This document shows, piece by piece, positions 25,442 through 35,451 of a stretch of DNA of 64,000 bases. Each line of letters starts with the position of its first letter. Position 1 is the first letter of the stretch. The DNA lies in the NCBI RefSeq assembly GCF_010747475.1, contig NZ_VSLZ01000003.1, forward strand, positions 620,001-684,000, in the 5' to 3' direction. Origin of the DNA: Halorussus sp. MSC15.2 (lineage in GTDB: Archaea; Halobacteriota; Halobacteria; Halobacteriales; Haladaptataceae). Both the position numbers and the translations under genes were made by a program. Under the pieces are notes generated by a model. That model saw only the letters and a program-made list of their open reading frames with translations. It was not told the origin of the DNA and ran no database searches.

Positions 25442-26566
25442 ATGACTGTCATCGAGGGCCAACAGACCGACCTCGGGGCCGAGTGGACCGAGGTAGGCGA
25501 CCGGCGAATCCCCGCCGACTACGGCCGACCCGCCCGCGCCCACGGCGCGGTCCGGCGGGTCGTCGGCGTCACTGAAATGCCGTACGGCGTGGTCGTCGTC
25601 CGGGGCGACGACCGGGTCGAGTACGTGGACAACGTGGTGTCGAACGACGTGCCGACCGAGGACGGCGACGGCGCGTACGCGCTGCTGCTCGACCCGCAGG
25701 GCGGCGTGGAGTTGGACATGTACGTCTACAACGCCGGGGAGCAACTCCTGCTGTTCGTCCCGCCGGGCGAGGCCGAGTCGCTGGCCGACGAGTGGCGCGA
25801 GAAGGTGTTCATTCAGGACGTGGAGATAGAGACCGCGACCGACGAGTTCGCCGTCTTCGGCGTCCACGGCCCGAAAGCGACAGAGAAGATAGCGAGCGTC
25901 CTCAACGGCGGGGGAACCCCCGAGGAACACCTCTCGTTCGTCCGCGGACGGATGGCCGAGGTCGGCGTCACGGTGATTCGCACCGACGCGCCGACCGGCG
26001 AGGAGGGGTTCGAGGTGGTCTGTACCACCGGGACGACCGTCAACGAGACCGGCGACGAGCGCGAGAACGCCGAACTCGTCTTCGACACGCTCCTGACGCA
26101 GGGGTTGAACGCCGCGCCGTTCGGCAGGCGGACGTGGGAGTCGCTGACGCTCGAAGCCGGGACCCCGCTGTTCGAGACCGAGTTACGCGGCCGGATTCCC
26201 AACGTCGTCGGTCTCCGGAACGCGGTCGATTTCGAGAAGGGGTGTTTCGTCGGTCAGGAGGTCGTCTCCCGGGTCGAGAACCGCGGCCAACCGAGCCAGC
26301 GACTCGTGGGACTGCGCCCCGAGGCGGTGCCCGAGCGGGGTGCCGCGGTGTTCCGCGGCGACGAGGCGGTCGGCGAAGTCACGCGCGCGGTCGAGAGTCC
26401 CACCGAGGAGTCGCCCGTCGCGTTCGGCGTCGTGGACTACGGCGTCGGAGCGGACTCGGACGCCGACCTCTCGGTCCGCGTCGGCGGCGAGGAGGTGCCC
26501 GCCGACCTCGCGGCGCTCCCGTTCGTGGAGGGGAGCGACCGCTCGGCCCGCCTTCCGGAGTACTAG
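25442..26566 (+). CDS. YgfZ/GcvT family folate-binding protein
   Basis: A 374-residue protein of the aminomethyltransferase-like fold. The segment DFEKGCFVGQEVVSRV (about residue 261) is the YgfZ signature K-G-C-x-G-Q-E, which separates it from true glycine-cleavage T-protein. The C-terminal barrel (QRLVGLRPEAVPERGAAVF) is present. YgfZ-type proteins bind folate and help in repair or assembly of iron-sulfur proteins. The gene is annotated in many haloarchaea as glycine cleavage T protein. Normal length; stands alone. Confidence 0.88.
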   Translation: MTVIEGQQTDLGAEWTEVGDRRIPADYGRPARAHGAVRRVVGVTEMPYGVVVVRGDDRVEYVDNVVSNDVPTEDGDGAYALLLDPQGGVELDMYVYNAGEQLLLFVPPGEAESLADEWREKVFIQDVEIETATDEFAVFGVHGPKATEKIASVLNGGGTPEEHLSFVRGRMAEVGVTVIRTDAPTGEEGFEVVCTTGTTVNETGDERENAELVFDTLLTQGLNAAPFGRRTWESLTLEAGTPLFETELRGRIPNVVGLRNAVDFEKGCFVGQEVVSRVENRGQPSQRLVGLRPEAVPERGAAVFRGDEAVGEVTRAVESPTEESPVAFGVVDYGVGADSDADLSVRVGGEEVPADLAALPFVEGSDRSARLPEY

Positions 26567-26702
26567 GTTCGCACGCCGCGGTTTCTCGCAGTTCTCGTCC
26601 GACCGGCGGTTCGACTCTCCGGTGAGCGTTCACCCGACCGCCACACGAACGCTCCGTCTGGCGCTATCTCGTTATCGTCCGTAAGTGCCATCGTCGATGA
26701 TT

Positions 26703-26722
26703 CGCTCGGTATCGACCGAGCG
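26703..26722. other. Perfect inverted repeat between ygfZ-like and beta-helix genes
   Basis: CGCTCGGT and ACCGAGCG form an eight-base-pair stem with the loop ATCG. It lies 137 bases after the ygfZ-like stop and 111 bases before the next start. It may be a terminator or a protein-binding site. Confidence 0.5.
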
Positions 26723-26833
26723 GAGCGTCCTTCGACACTCGCTAGACCTGGAGTAGCCCGCAGAGTTAGAGCGTCGTCATTTTCTACGCGGGACCGAAGA
26801 GTACTTAAAATGTGGTTGGGACATTGAATCCAT

Positions 26834-28315
26834 ATGGCACGCGATACCCAGGCAGGCGAGCACGAGGAAGACAGTTCGGTCCTCGACCGACGCAGTTACC
26901 TCAAAGCGACCGGGACGGCCCTCGTCGGAGCGGTCGCGGGAGCTGGCATCACCGCTTCGACCGCACGGGCCACCCCCGTGAGCGGGAACTGGGAGATACG
27001 GAACCGATACATCGAGACCGGCAGTAACGAACTCGGCATCGGGTGCGCCGTCACCGACCCGAACGGCGAGGGCGTCATCGAACACGTCTACATCCGGTCC
27101 ACCGCGAGCAGCGACAAGCCCGCCATCTGGGTGGACCCGAAACAGCACGTCGGACACCTGACCATCAAGAACGTCCACATCGAAGGCCACGCCGACAACG
27201 CGATTTACGCGGAACTGCACGAACCGTGGGGAGAGGGCGGGACGCTCACCATCGAGGACTGCTACCTCCACGACAACACGCGAGGGAACCTGCGCGTCAA
27301 CGGCGGAACGGAGGTCCGTAACACGCACATCCACAACACGGGCGAGAACTTCCCGACCCGCGGATACCTCTGTGCGGGCCACTTCTCGTACTACGAGGGC
27401 GGCGGCGAAATCAACATGCGCCACTGCCAGATAGATATCAACGGGTCGAACGTCAAGAACGGGAGCAACCACCTCGCGCTCATGACGCGGGGTTCGACGA
27501 GCGCCTACGGCGACTACGGGTCCAACATCCCGACGGTCACCGTCTCGAACTCGCAGGTAGCGGGCGAAATCGACGCCCACGAGGGGAACATCACGCTCCA
27601 GAACTCGGGGCGCAACCCGACCATCGACCCGCCGAAGGGCGTCCCGATGACTCCCGAGGAAGCGGAGAACGGCACGACCAGCGCCACGGGTCCGACGTGG
27701 AGCGAGGTCAGCGGCGGAAGCGGCGGTTCCACGACGGAGACGTCCGAGAGCGACCAGCAGGGGACCGTCCTCGAACTCGTCGCGAGCGCGGACGCCCAGA
27801 GCGCCGCGTACGAGTTCACGGTCGAGGGCGGCGTCACGAAGCACACGGTGGACGACCAAATCGGGGCCGAGGGCAACGACAGCATCACCGACAACGGCGA
27901 CGGCACCGTGACGGTGACGGGCGCGTCCGGGAACGGGTACGGCGACGCCTACGTGGTCGAGGGGACGGTCACGGCGATGCAACTCGACGCGGCCAAGTGG
28001 ACGCTCCGGTACGGCGGCGAGCAGACGAGCGTCGGCGACCTGACCGACTCCGGGTCGGGTCCGAGCGACCTGCCGAACACGCTAGTCATCGACGGGACGG
28101 ACAAGCCGAACACGGCCTCCACGTACCAGTTCGCGGTGAGCGGGAACGCGGCGAAGAGCGATTCACTCGGGTCGATAAACCCCGCCGACGAGGTCGGCGA
28201 TGGCACGATAACGGGTCGGGTCATCGGCGGGAAGGACGCCTACCGGTTCAGCGGCGAGATTACCGACTTCACGGTCGACGGGCCGGTCGGCGTCGAACTC
28301 GACAGCCAGTCCTAA
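26834..28315 (+). CDS. Exported right-handed beta-helix protein with two C-terminal repeat domains
   Basis: A 493-residue secreted protein. The Tat signal is DRRSYLKATGTALVGAVAG (about residues 18-37) with a cut near ARA-TPV. Residues 45-265 are a pectate-lyase-like beta helix (LTIKNVHIEGHADNAIYAE, LTIEDCYLHDNTRGN, VRNTHIHNTGEN). A Gly/Ser/Thr linker follows, then two related domains of about 85 residues beginning LELVASADAQSAAYEF and LVIDGTDKPNTASTYQF; both contain a VEG/SGN turn and a YxF core. Such repeats occur on other haloarchaeal exoproteins. A polysaccharide-binding or lyase role is likely, but catalytic residues are not clear. Confidence 0.82.
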   Translation: MARDTQAGEHEEDSSVLDRRSYLKATGTALVGAVAGAGITASTARATPVSGNWEIRNRYIETGSNELGIGCAVTDPNGEGVIEHVYIRSTASSDKPAIWVDPKQHVGHLTIKNVHIEGHADNAIYAELHEPWGEGGTLTIEDCYLHDNTRGNLRVNGGTEVRNTHIHNTGENFPTRGYLCAGHFSYYEGGGEINMRHCQIDINGSNVKNGSNHLALMTRGSTSAYGDYGSNIPTVTVSNSQVAGEIDAHEGNITLQNSGRNPTIDPPKGVPMTPEEAENGTTSATGPTWSEVSGGSGGSTTETSESDQQGTVLELVASADAQSAAYEFTVEGGVTKHTVDDQIGAEGNDSITDNGDGTVTVTGASGNGYGDAYVVEGTVTAMQLDAAKWTLRYGGEQTSVGDLTDSGSGPSDLPNTLVIDGTDKPNTASTYQFAVSGNAAKSDSLGSINPADEVGDGTITGRVIGGKDAYRFSGEITDFTVDGPVGVELDSQS

Positions 28316-28426
28316 TCTGATTTCGTTCCGAAAGACGCGGCTCGTTTTTCGACCCTCGCCTCGTTTCACTCGGCTCAGTTCCGAGAACCGGACCGCCTTT
28401 TCGGCCTTCGTCTCCCTTCGCTCGAC

Positions 28427-28995
28427 TCAGTTCCCCTCGATGGCGTCCACGACCATCGCGGCCGCGACGACGGTCTCCTTCGGAATCCCCGCCGAGTCGT
28501 CGATAGTCACCTCGTACTTGTCCTTGAGCGAGAACTGGCCGTCGATGGTGCCGACGTGACGGCCGTCGCGTCCGTAATCTCGTACTCGTGGGGTATCAGA
28601 CTGAACACCGCGTGGAGGTGACGCAGGACCGAGACCACCTTGCTCTTGGAGGTGATTTCCGCGATAACGTCGCCAGTGTCGGGGTCGCGGACCGACCACT
28701 TGTCCGCGAACAGGGTGAAGTTCCGGTCGAGGACCGCGACCGACTCGCCGGTCGCGTCGTCCACGAGCGCGTAGTCGCCCGCGAAGTCGAAGACGCCGCT
28801 GGCCTTCACGGTGAACGCCGGGTTCCCGTCGGCGTCCACGAACGGGAACTCCTCCTTGAGTTTGAACATCTTCTGCTTGCCCCTGAGCACGACCTCCCCG
28901 TCGGCGTCGTAGGCCTCGTACTTGTTGCGAATCAGCGACTGGACGACCGTGTACTCGTCGTCGGTCAGGTCGATGGCGGCGATATCGGGGACCAT
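28427..28995 (-). pseudogene. LURP-one-related family protein, one frameshift
   Basis: The minus-strand start at 28993-28995 opens MVPDIAAIDLTDDEY and a tubby-like/LURP-one barrel (NKYEAYDADGEVVLRGKQKMFK, VLDRNFTLFADKWSVRDPDTG). Near 28558 the family sequence changes frame and continues as DGRHVGTIDGQFSLKDKYEV ... PKETVVAAAMVVDAIEGN to a TGA at 28427-28429. One missing C in GACG(C)GACGG would join them as EITDA-DGRHVG. The repaired length is 189-190 residues, normal for haloarchaeal LURP-one proteins, whose function is unknown. Confidence 0.82.
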
Positions 28996-29330
28996 GCCTC
29001 GGCGTTGTCGGTTCTAATTTAAATAATTTGGTAGGCGGGGTGAAGTACGGCGGTGGTCGGCGACTGCAACCTCGGACGTTTCGACTGAACGATAGAGGCG
29101 CTGTGTCCGTGTGTCGCGGTGCTGTACCTTTGTGGTCACGGTGCGTCGCTGTGCGGTAATGCCTCGACTCATGCGATAACCCGCTGTACGATTACAGTGC
29201 AGTTTCAATCGCGGTGCGGGTACGGGTCGGCGCAGTCAGAGTCACAGGACGGAGACGGACACAGAGCAGGACGGCCCGGAGACCCAGTACCCGGAATGCC
29301 AATTTAGCAGTGCGTCAACCACCCTCGACC
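28996..29330. other. Gene-less stretch between LURP-one and AI-2E genes
   Basis: Short open frames on both strands lack any family resemblance. It contains AT-rich promoter-like sequence for the LURP-one gene at 29016-29030 (CTAATTTAAATAATTTGG). Nothing else is recognised. Confidence 0.55.
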
Positions 29331-30344
29331 TCAAGCGTACTCCCGCGCGGCGACAACGACGATTGCCCGCGTGAACCCGAGCACGATGGGGCCGACGAAG
29401 ATACCCATGACACCGAACACCGCGAGTCCGCCGAAGATGCCGAGGACGAGAATCGCGGGGTTCAGGTTCGCGCTCCGGCCGCCGATGACCGGCCGGAGGT
29501 AGTTGTCCGTGAGGTTGACCAACCCGAACCCGTAGACGAGCAGGGCCGCCCCGCCGACGAACCGGCCGACGGCAATCAGGTACAGCGCGGCGGGAACCCA
29601 GATGAACATCGACCCCACCAGCGGGAGGATACCCAGCACGACCGCGAGGACCGTCCAGAACAGCACGTTCGAGAAGCCCAAAACCAACAGCGCGACGCCG
29701 GTGAGTATCGCCTGCACGACCGCGATGACCAGCGTCGTTATCAGCACCGCGTAGGTGAGGCGGTCGAGTTCGGCGAGGAGTTCGTCCTGCACGTCGGCCG
29801 GGAGCGGAGTCACCTCGCGGAACCACGCCACGGTCCCCTCGCCGCCGACGAGCAGGTAGTACAGCACGAACCCGAATATCGTGAGACCGAGCATCACCTT
29901 CGACACGCCGCCGAGGAATCCGGTCGCCTCCTGAAGCACTCGTCCCGCGCCCGACTGCACGACCCCGGCGACCTCCTGTAGCGTCTGGTCCACGTAGTCG
30001 AACGGGTCGATGCCGACCGAGTCGATGAGCAACTGCCGCACCAGCGCTATCTCCCCCTGAACGTCCGCGGACTGGAAGGTCTCGATGGCGGCCAGCGCCT
30101 GCCGGACGACCACTTGGAGCAGGAGAACCAGCGGGAGGACGAACAGGAACGTGGAGGCGACCATCAGGACGACCGCCGACTTCCGCGGCCCGATTCGGGG
30201 AGCGAGTCGGCGCTGGAGGGGAAACAGCGTGTAAGCCAGCAGCACAGCGAGCGCGACGTAGGTGAAGAACGGCCGCACCACGAGGGTCGAGACGTAGAGT
30301 GCGACCGCGAGAAGGACGGCGAAGAATCCGCGCTCGGTGTCCAT
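29331..30344 (-). CDS. AI-2E family transporter (permease)
   Basis: A 337-residue membrane protein starting MDTERGFFAVLLAV; the ATG at 30342-30344 places the first helix right at the N-terminus. About eight helices are seen, with the family pattern VLGILPLVGSMFIWVPAALYLIAVG and the C-terminal DNYLRPVIGGRSANLNPAILVLGIFGG. The family (also called PerM/UPF0118) exports small solutes or acts as Na+/H+ antiporter in some halophiles; the name comes from one autoinducer-2 exporter and does not imply that substrate here. Confidence 0.9.
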   Translation of the reverse strand: MDTERGFFAVLLAVALYVSTLVVRPFFTYVALAVLLAYTLFPLQRRLAPRIGPRKSAVVLMVASTFLFVLPLVLLLQVVVRQALAAIETFQSADVQGEIALVRQLLIDSVGIDPFDYVDQTLQEVAGVVQSGAGRVLQEATGFLGGVSKVMLGLTIFGFVLYYLLVGGEGTVAWFREVTPLPADVQDELLAELDRLTYAVLITTLVIAVVQAILTGVALLVLGFSNVLFWTVLAVVLGILPLVGSMFIWVPAALYLIAVGRFVGGAALLVYGFGLVNLTDNYLRPVIGGRSANLNPAILVLGIFGGLAVFGVMGIFVGPIVLGFTRAIVVVAAREYA

Positions 30345-30574
30345 GAACCGTGGGTCGTGACGGGGTGAGAAAAGTTTCTCGGTGGTCGAGAACCGCAAAG
30401 ACGGCTTAATCGGGTCGGTCGTCCGAACTCGCCGCCGGGCCGACGGTCAGGTGGACCGCGTCACTCGGGCACTCACCGCATTACAGTCCCGTTAAGTGCC
30501 CTGAATCCCTGTATCCTTTTGATGAACGAGACGGCACAGCGAACCAAGTGGGACTCTCTTTCGACACGAAAACG

Positions 30575-33526
30575 ATGAGTAAGGATTATATCGACGTGAA
30601 GGGCGCGGAGGAACACAACCTCAAGGACCTCGACGTCTCCATCCCGCGCGAGTCGTTCAACGTGGTGACGGGGCTGTCGGGGTCGGGGAAGTCCTCGCTC
30701 GCGTTCGAGACCGTCTACGCCGAGGGCCAGCGACGGTACATCGAGAGCCTGTCGGCGTACGCCCGCAACTTCCTCGGGCAGATGGACAAGCCGCAGGTCG
30801 AGAACGTCGAGGGTCTCTCGCCCGCTATCTCCATCGACCAGAAGAACGCCGCCAACAACCCCCGTTCGACGGTCGGGACCGTCACGGAACTCCACGACTA
30901 CTTCCGCCTGCTGTACGCCCGCATCGGGACTCCCCACTGTCCCGAGTGCGGCCGCGAAGTCGGCGAGCAGAGCGCCCAGAACATGGTCCGGCGCGTCCTC
31001 GAACTCCCCGAGGGCACTAAGGCGAAGATAGCCGCGCCCGTGGTCCGCGACCAGAAGGGCGCGTTCGAGGACCTCTTCGACGACCTCGTGAGCGAGGGGT
31101 ACTCCCGCGTCGAGGTGGACGGCGAGGAGTTCGACCTGACGATGGACAGGCCCGACCTCGACAAGAACTACGACCACGACGTGGACGTAATCGTGGACCG
31201 GGTGAAGGTCTCCCCGGAGGCCCGGAGCCGAATCACCGACAGCGTCGAGACGGCGCTGGAGGAGGCCGACGGCGCGCTGAAGGTCGTCCTGCCGGACCCG
31301 CCCGAGGAGGCCGGGGACGACATCGGCGGCGCGACGGCGCGGTCCACGGGCGACCTCGCGGGCGACGAGGACGACCGACTCGTCGTGGAGTTCTCCGAGG
31401 ACCTCGCCTGCACCCACTGCGGCATCGACTTCCGCGAAATCGAGACCCGGAGCTTCTCGTTCAACAGCCCCCACGGCGCGTGTCCGGAGTGTGAGGGCAT
31501 CGGCGAGACCAAGGAAGTGGACGAGGACCTCGTGGTTCAGGACACCTCCAAGCCGCTCAAGAACGTCTTCGAGCCGTGGAGCTACAACCGGACGTACTAC
31601 CGCCGACAACTCGACAACGTGGCAGACCACTTCGGTGTGAGCGTGAACACCCCGTTCGAGGACCTGCCCGAGGACGTGCAGGAGGCGTTCGTCTGGGGGA
31701 CCGACGAGACGGTCCACTTCGAGTGGACGACCAAGAACGGCACCCGCGAGAAGGACGAGCGCTTCGAGGGCGTCATCCCCAACCTCGAACGGCGCTACGT
31801 CGAGACCGACTCGGACAGCACCCGCGACCACATCGAGGAGTACATGGCGGTGACGGAGTGTCCCGAGTGCGAGGGGACGCGTCTCAACGACCAGAGCCGG
31901 TCGGTGTACGTGGACGGCACCTCGATTACGGAGGTCAACGAGATGTCCATCGGTGACGCGCTCGACCACTTCGAGGGTCTCGAAGCGAAACTCGACGAGC
32001 GCGAGACGAAAATCGCCGAGGAGATTCTGAAGGAGATTCGCGCCCGCCTCGGCTTCATGGAGGAGGTCGGACTGGAATACCTGACGCTGGACCGCGAGGC
32101 ATCGACGCTCTCGGGCGGGGAGAGCCAGCGCATCCGACTCGCCACCCAGATAGGGTCGGGGCTGGTCGGCGTCCTCTACGTGCTGGACGAACCGTCTATC
32201 GGCCTCCACCAGCGCGACAACGACCGCCTGCTCAACACGCTGAAGGAACTCCGGGACCTCGGCAACACTCTGCTCGTCGTCGAACACGACGAGGAGACGA
32301 TGCGGCAGGCCGACAACGTCATCGACATGGGTCCCGGGCCGGGCAAGCGGGGCGGCGAAGTCGTCGCGCAGGGGACCACCGAGGAGATAGAGGCGTGCGA
32401 GGAGTCCATCACCGGCGACTACCTCGCCGGGCGCGAGGAGATACCGGTACCCGACGAGCGCCGCGACAGCGACGCGTCGCTGACGGTCGTGGGCGCGCGC
32501 CAGCACAACCTCAAGGACCTCGACGTGGACATCCCGGTCGGCCAGTTCACCGCGATTACCGGGGTCTCCGGTTCCGGCAAGTCCACCCTGATGCACGACA
32601 TCCTCTACAAGGGACTGGCCCGCGAGATGAACGATAACACGAGCGTGGACCCCGGCGACCACGACGCCATCGAAGGCATCGACAACGTCGAGAAGGTGCG
32701 ACTCATCGACCAGTCGCCCATCGGTCGGACCCCGCGCTCGAACCCCGCGACGTACACCGGCGTCTTCGACTACATCCGCGAACTGTTCGCCGAGACGAAA
32801 CTCGCCAAGCAGCGCGGCTACGAGAAGGGCCGATTCTCCTTCAACGTGAAGGGCGGCCGGTGCGAGGAGTGCGGCGGACAGGGCACCGTCAAAATCGAGA
32901 TGAACTTCCTCTCGGACGTCTACGTCCCCTGCGAGGAGTGCGACGGCGCGCGGTACAACGACGAGACGCTCGACGTGACCTACAAGGGCGCGACCATCGC
33001 GGACGTGCTGGAGATGTCGGTCGAGGAGGCCTACGAGTTCTTCGAACACGACCAGCGCATCGCTCGAAGGCTCGGCCTGCTGCGGGACGTAGGTCTGGAC
33101 TATATGAACCTCGGCCAGCCCTCGACCACCCTGTCGGGCGGCGAGGCTCAGCGCGTCAAACTCGCCGAGGAACTGGGGAAGAAGGACACCGGCGACACAC
33201 TCTACCTGCTGGACGAACCCACCACGGGTCTCCACAAGGCCGACGAGCGGAAACTCATCGAGGTCCTCCAGCGACTCACCGACAAGGGCAACACCGTGGC
33301 CGTCATCGAACACGAACTCGACCTCGTGAAGAACGCCGACCACGTCGTGGACCTCGGACCCGAAGGCGGCGAAAACGGCGGCGAAATCGTCGCCTCGGGG
33401 ACGCCCGAGGAGGTCGCGCGCAGCGAGGACTCCCACACCGGCCGATACCTGCGGGACATGCTCCCCGACGTTGACCTCGACGGTCCGCGGACCGACCGCC
33501 GGGCCGCGCCCGCGACCGACGACTGA
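30575..33526 (+). CDS. uvrA: UvrABC system protein A
   Basis: A 983-residue protein starting MSKDYIDVKGAEEHNLKDL. There are two ABC ATPase modules: Walker A VVTGLSGSGKSSLAF (about residue 36) and AITGVSGSGKSTLM (about residue 665), with signature motifs LSGGESQRIRLA and LSGGEAQRVKLA. Zinc-binding cysteines lie in CTHCGIDF/CPECEGIG, in CPECEGTR and in CEECGGQG/CEECDGAR. It is the damage-recognition dimer of nucleotide excision repair, working with UvrB and UvrC. It is divergent from the AI-2E gene; the start at 30575 gives the conserved IxVxGAxxHNL opening. Confidence 0.97.
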   Translation: MSKDYIDVKGAEEHNLKDLDVSIPRESFNVVTGLSGSGKSSLAFETVYAEGQRRYIESLSAYARNFLGQMDKPQVENVEGLSPAISIDQKNAANNPRSTVGTVTELHDYFRLLYARIGTPHCPECGREVGEQSAQNMVRRVLELPEGTKAKIAAPVVRDQKGAFEDLFDDLVSEGYSRVEVDGEEFDLTMDRPDLDKNYDHDVDVIVDRVKVSPEARSRITDSVETALEEADGALKVVLPDPPEEAGDDIGGATARSTGDLAGDEDDRLVVEFSEDLACTHCGIDFREIETRSFSFNSPHGACPECEGIGETKEVDEDLVVQDTSKPLKNVFEPWSYNRTYYRRQLDNVADHFGVSVNTPFEDLPEDVQEAFVWGTDETVHFEWTTKNGTREKDERFEGVIPNLERRYVETDSDSTRDHIEEYMAVTECPECEGTRLNDQSRSVYVDGTSITEVNEMSIGDALDHFEGLEAKLDERETKIAEEILKEIRARLGFMEEVGLEYLTLDREASTLSGGESQRIRLATQIGSGLVGVLYVLDEPSIGLHQRDNDRLLNTLKELRDLGNTLLVVEHDEETMRQADNVIDMGPGPGKRGGEVVAQGTTEEIEACEESITGDYLAGREEIPVPDERRDSDASLTVVGARQHNLKDLDVDIPVGQFTAITGVSGSGKSTLMHDILYKGLAREMNDNTSVDPGDHDAIEGIDNVEKVRLIDQSPIGRTPRSNPATYTGVFDYIRELFAETKLAKQRGYEKGRFSFNVKGGRCEECGGQGTVKIEMNFLSDVYVPCEECDGARYNDETLDVTYKGATIADVLEMSVEEAYEFFEHDQRIARRLGLLRDVGLDYMNLGQPSTTLSGGEAQRVKLAEELGKKDTGDTLYLLDEPTTGLHKADERKLIEVLQRLTDKGNTVAVIEHELDLVKNADHVVDLGPEGGENGGEIVASGTPEEVARSEDSHTGRYLRDMLPDVDLDGPRTDRRAAPATDD

Positions 33527-33735
33527 GGATTCGTTCTCGTTTTCGGCCTAGAACCCGAATATCGTCACGTTAACTCCGGGAATCGCGCTATTACTGCCAA
33601 AATATGTGTGTGGACCTACATTTCTGTAGCGCTAAGTACTGGATAACAAAGTGTGGTCCGGGCGAAACTGGCGTACCGTGACGGGATGGGTGGCGGTGGC
33701 ACCGGCGCAACAAGGGATTGAGCGACTTCGGTAGT

Positions 33736-34290
33736 ATGAGTTCGGCTGATAATACACCGGGACAAGAAACACTGTCCGAGGATTTAATCTTCGACGTGTT
33801 GAAGAACCGGCGACGGCGGTACACGCTACATTACCTCAAGCAGGAGGAGCGGCCGGTCGAGCTGAGCGAACTCGCGGAGCAGGTCGCGGCGTGGGAGAAC
33901 GACACGACCATCGAGGGGCTGTCGGCCAACGAGCGCAAATCGGTCTACACCTCCCTGTATCAGACGCATCTCCCGAAACTGGCGGACGCAGGTATCGTGG
34001 ACTACAACCAGAACCGCGGGGTCGTAGAGCTATCGGAGAACGCGGCCCAACTGGAGGGGTATCTCCGACCGCAGGACGAGTTTCCGTGGATTCGGTACTA
34101 CCTCGCCCTCTCGGTCGTGAGCGCGATTCTGGTCGTGGGAGACCTGCTCGGGGTCCCGCCGTTCGACGCGATTCCCGACGAAATCTGGGGGATTCTCATC
34201 GTCGCGGCGTTCGCGCTCTCGGCGGCGACCCACTACCTGCGGCGGCGACAGTTGGCTCAGCAGGAGACTCCACCGAACGTGGAGCGGTAG
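33736..34290 (+). CDS. Winged-helix membrane protein (DUF7344-like)
   Basis: A 184-residue protein starting MSSADNTPGQETLSED. Residues 17-110 form a predicted winged helix: LIFDVLKNRRRRYTLHYLKQ, then LAEQVAAWEN, SVYTSLYQTHLPKLADAGIVDYN and a wing GVVELSENA. Two membrane helices follow (about 122-142 and 152-170) and a charged end. This DUF7344-type layout is typical of the many haloarchaeal membrane-linked regulators. Target and signal are unknown. The ATG at 33736 is preferred over an upstream TTG. Confidence 0.85.
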   Translation: MSSADNTPGQETLSEDLIFDVLKNRRRRYTLHYLKQEERPVELSELAEQVAAWENDTTIEGLSANERKSVYTSLYQTHLPKLADAGIVDYNQNRGVVELSENAAQLEGYLRPQDEFPWIRYYLALSVVSAILVVGDLLGVPPFDAIPDEIWGILIVAAFALSAATHYLRRRQLAQQETPPNVER

Positions 34291-34354
34291 GCCGACGGCG
34301 TGTCGAGGGCACAGAGCGGTGATTACTTGAGCGAACGAGTCGTACGCCCCACCG

Positions 34355-35446
34355 ATGTACGACTTCGCAGTCGTCGGGGCTGGCCCGGCCGGGTCGCGGT
34401 TCTCCCGACGGGCGGCCGAACGGGGGTACGACGTATTGACCGTCGAACGCGGAGAGGTCGGCAAGCCGCTGGCGTGTTCCGGCCACGTCAGTACCGACGT
34501 CTGGGAGTTCACGCCCGACGGTGCGCGCGAGGACCTCCTCCAGAACGAGGTGTACGGCGCGCGCTTCCACGTCGGCGGGCCGGGGAGCGACGACTACCCC
34601 TTCTACAAGCGCGAGGTCGTCTCGAACGTCATCGACCGCGTGGGTCTCGACCGGACGCTCGCCGAGGCCGCCCGCGACGCGGGCGCGGACCTCCGGGAGA
34701 ACCACAGCGTCTCGTCGGTCGAGGAGAAGCGCGACCGCGTGGAACTGACCGCCAGCACGCCCGACGGTACCGAGACGTTCGAGGCGAGGATGGTCGCCGG
34801 GTGCGACGGCCCGGTCTCGCGCGTGCGGAGCGAACTCGGCCTGCCCGAACCCGGCGAGAAGCTACAGGGCGTCCTCGCGTTCTCGGAGGAGGACGACCCC
34901 GGCGACTACGTGGACGTCCACCTCACCGCCCCGCGGTTCTTCGCGTGGCGAATCCCGCGGGGCGACGCGGGCGTCGAGTACGGACTGGCGGCCCCGCCGG
35001 GGTCCGACCCCTCGGCCAACGACCTGTTCTCGGCGTTCACCGCGGAGTACGACGCGGAGACGAGTCACTTCTGCGCCGGGATGATTCCGGTCGGCCCGGC
35101 CGAGACGGTGACGAGTCAGCGGGGCTTTCTCGTCGGCGACGCGGCCGCCCAGACCAAGCCGTTCACCGGTGGTGGGATTCTCTACGGGATGACCGCCGCC
35201 GACCACGCCGCGAAGGTCATCGACCCCGAGCGCCCGGAGACGCTGGCCGACTACGAGGAGGCGTGGCGCGAGGAGTTGAGCACGGAGATACAACTGGGAC
35301 ACTACATCCGGAAGTGCTACTCGCTCCCCGAGAGCGTCCAGAAGGCCGGACTGTCGGCGTTCTCGGGCGAAATCGGCGTCCACATGGACAAGCCGAGTTC
35401 CTTCTTCTCGAAGGAGCACCTCCGGAAGTTGCTGTCGGGGTCCTGA
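34355..35446 (+). CDS. Geranylgeranyl reductase family FAD-dependent oxidoreductase
   Basis: A 363-residue flavoprotein. The FAD motif FAVVGAGPAGSRFSRRAAERG is at the N-terminus and GFLVGDAAAQTKPFTGGGILYGM near residue 260-283 is the second flavin motif, which together define the geranylgeranyl reductase/FixC-like family. Such enzymes saturate isoprenoid chains of archaeal lipids or the side chains of quinones, using reduced ferredoxin or F420. Several paralogues exist in haloarchaea, so the precise substrate is not assigned. Convergent with the adk-like gene, six bases apart. Confidence 0.88.
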   Translation: MYDFAVVGAGPAGSRFSRRAAERGYDVLTVERGEVGKPLACSGHVSTDVWEFTPDGAREDLLQNEVYGARFHVGGPGSDDYPFYKREVVSNVIDRVGLDRTLAEAARDAGADLRENHSVSSVEEKRDRVELTASTPDGTETFEARMVAGCDGPVSRVRSELGLPEPGEKLQGVLAFSEEDDPGDYVDVHLTAPRFFAWRIPRGDAGVEYGLAAPPGSDPSANDLFSAFTAEYDAETSHFCAGMIPVGPAETVTSQRGFLVGDAAAQTKPFTGGGILYGMTAADHAAKVIDPERPETLADYEEAWREELSTEIQLGHYIRKCYSLPESVQKAGLSAFSGEIGVHMDKPSSFFSKEHLRKLLSGS

Positions 35447-35451
35447 GCGCG

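Noticed and set aside
28340-28440. Two imperfect repeats ending CTCAGTT after the beta-helix gene
   Set aside because: Only partly alike and overlapping the 3' end of the LURP-one gene; probably just converging GC-rich terminator sequence.
30473-33436. Minus-strand open frame of nearly 1000 codons opposite uvrA
   Set aside because: Mirror of uvrA codon bias; composition His/Val/Leu/Arg-rich with no domain.
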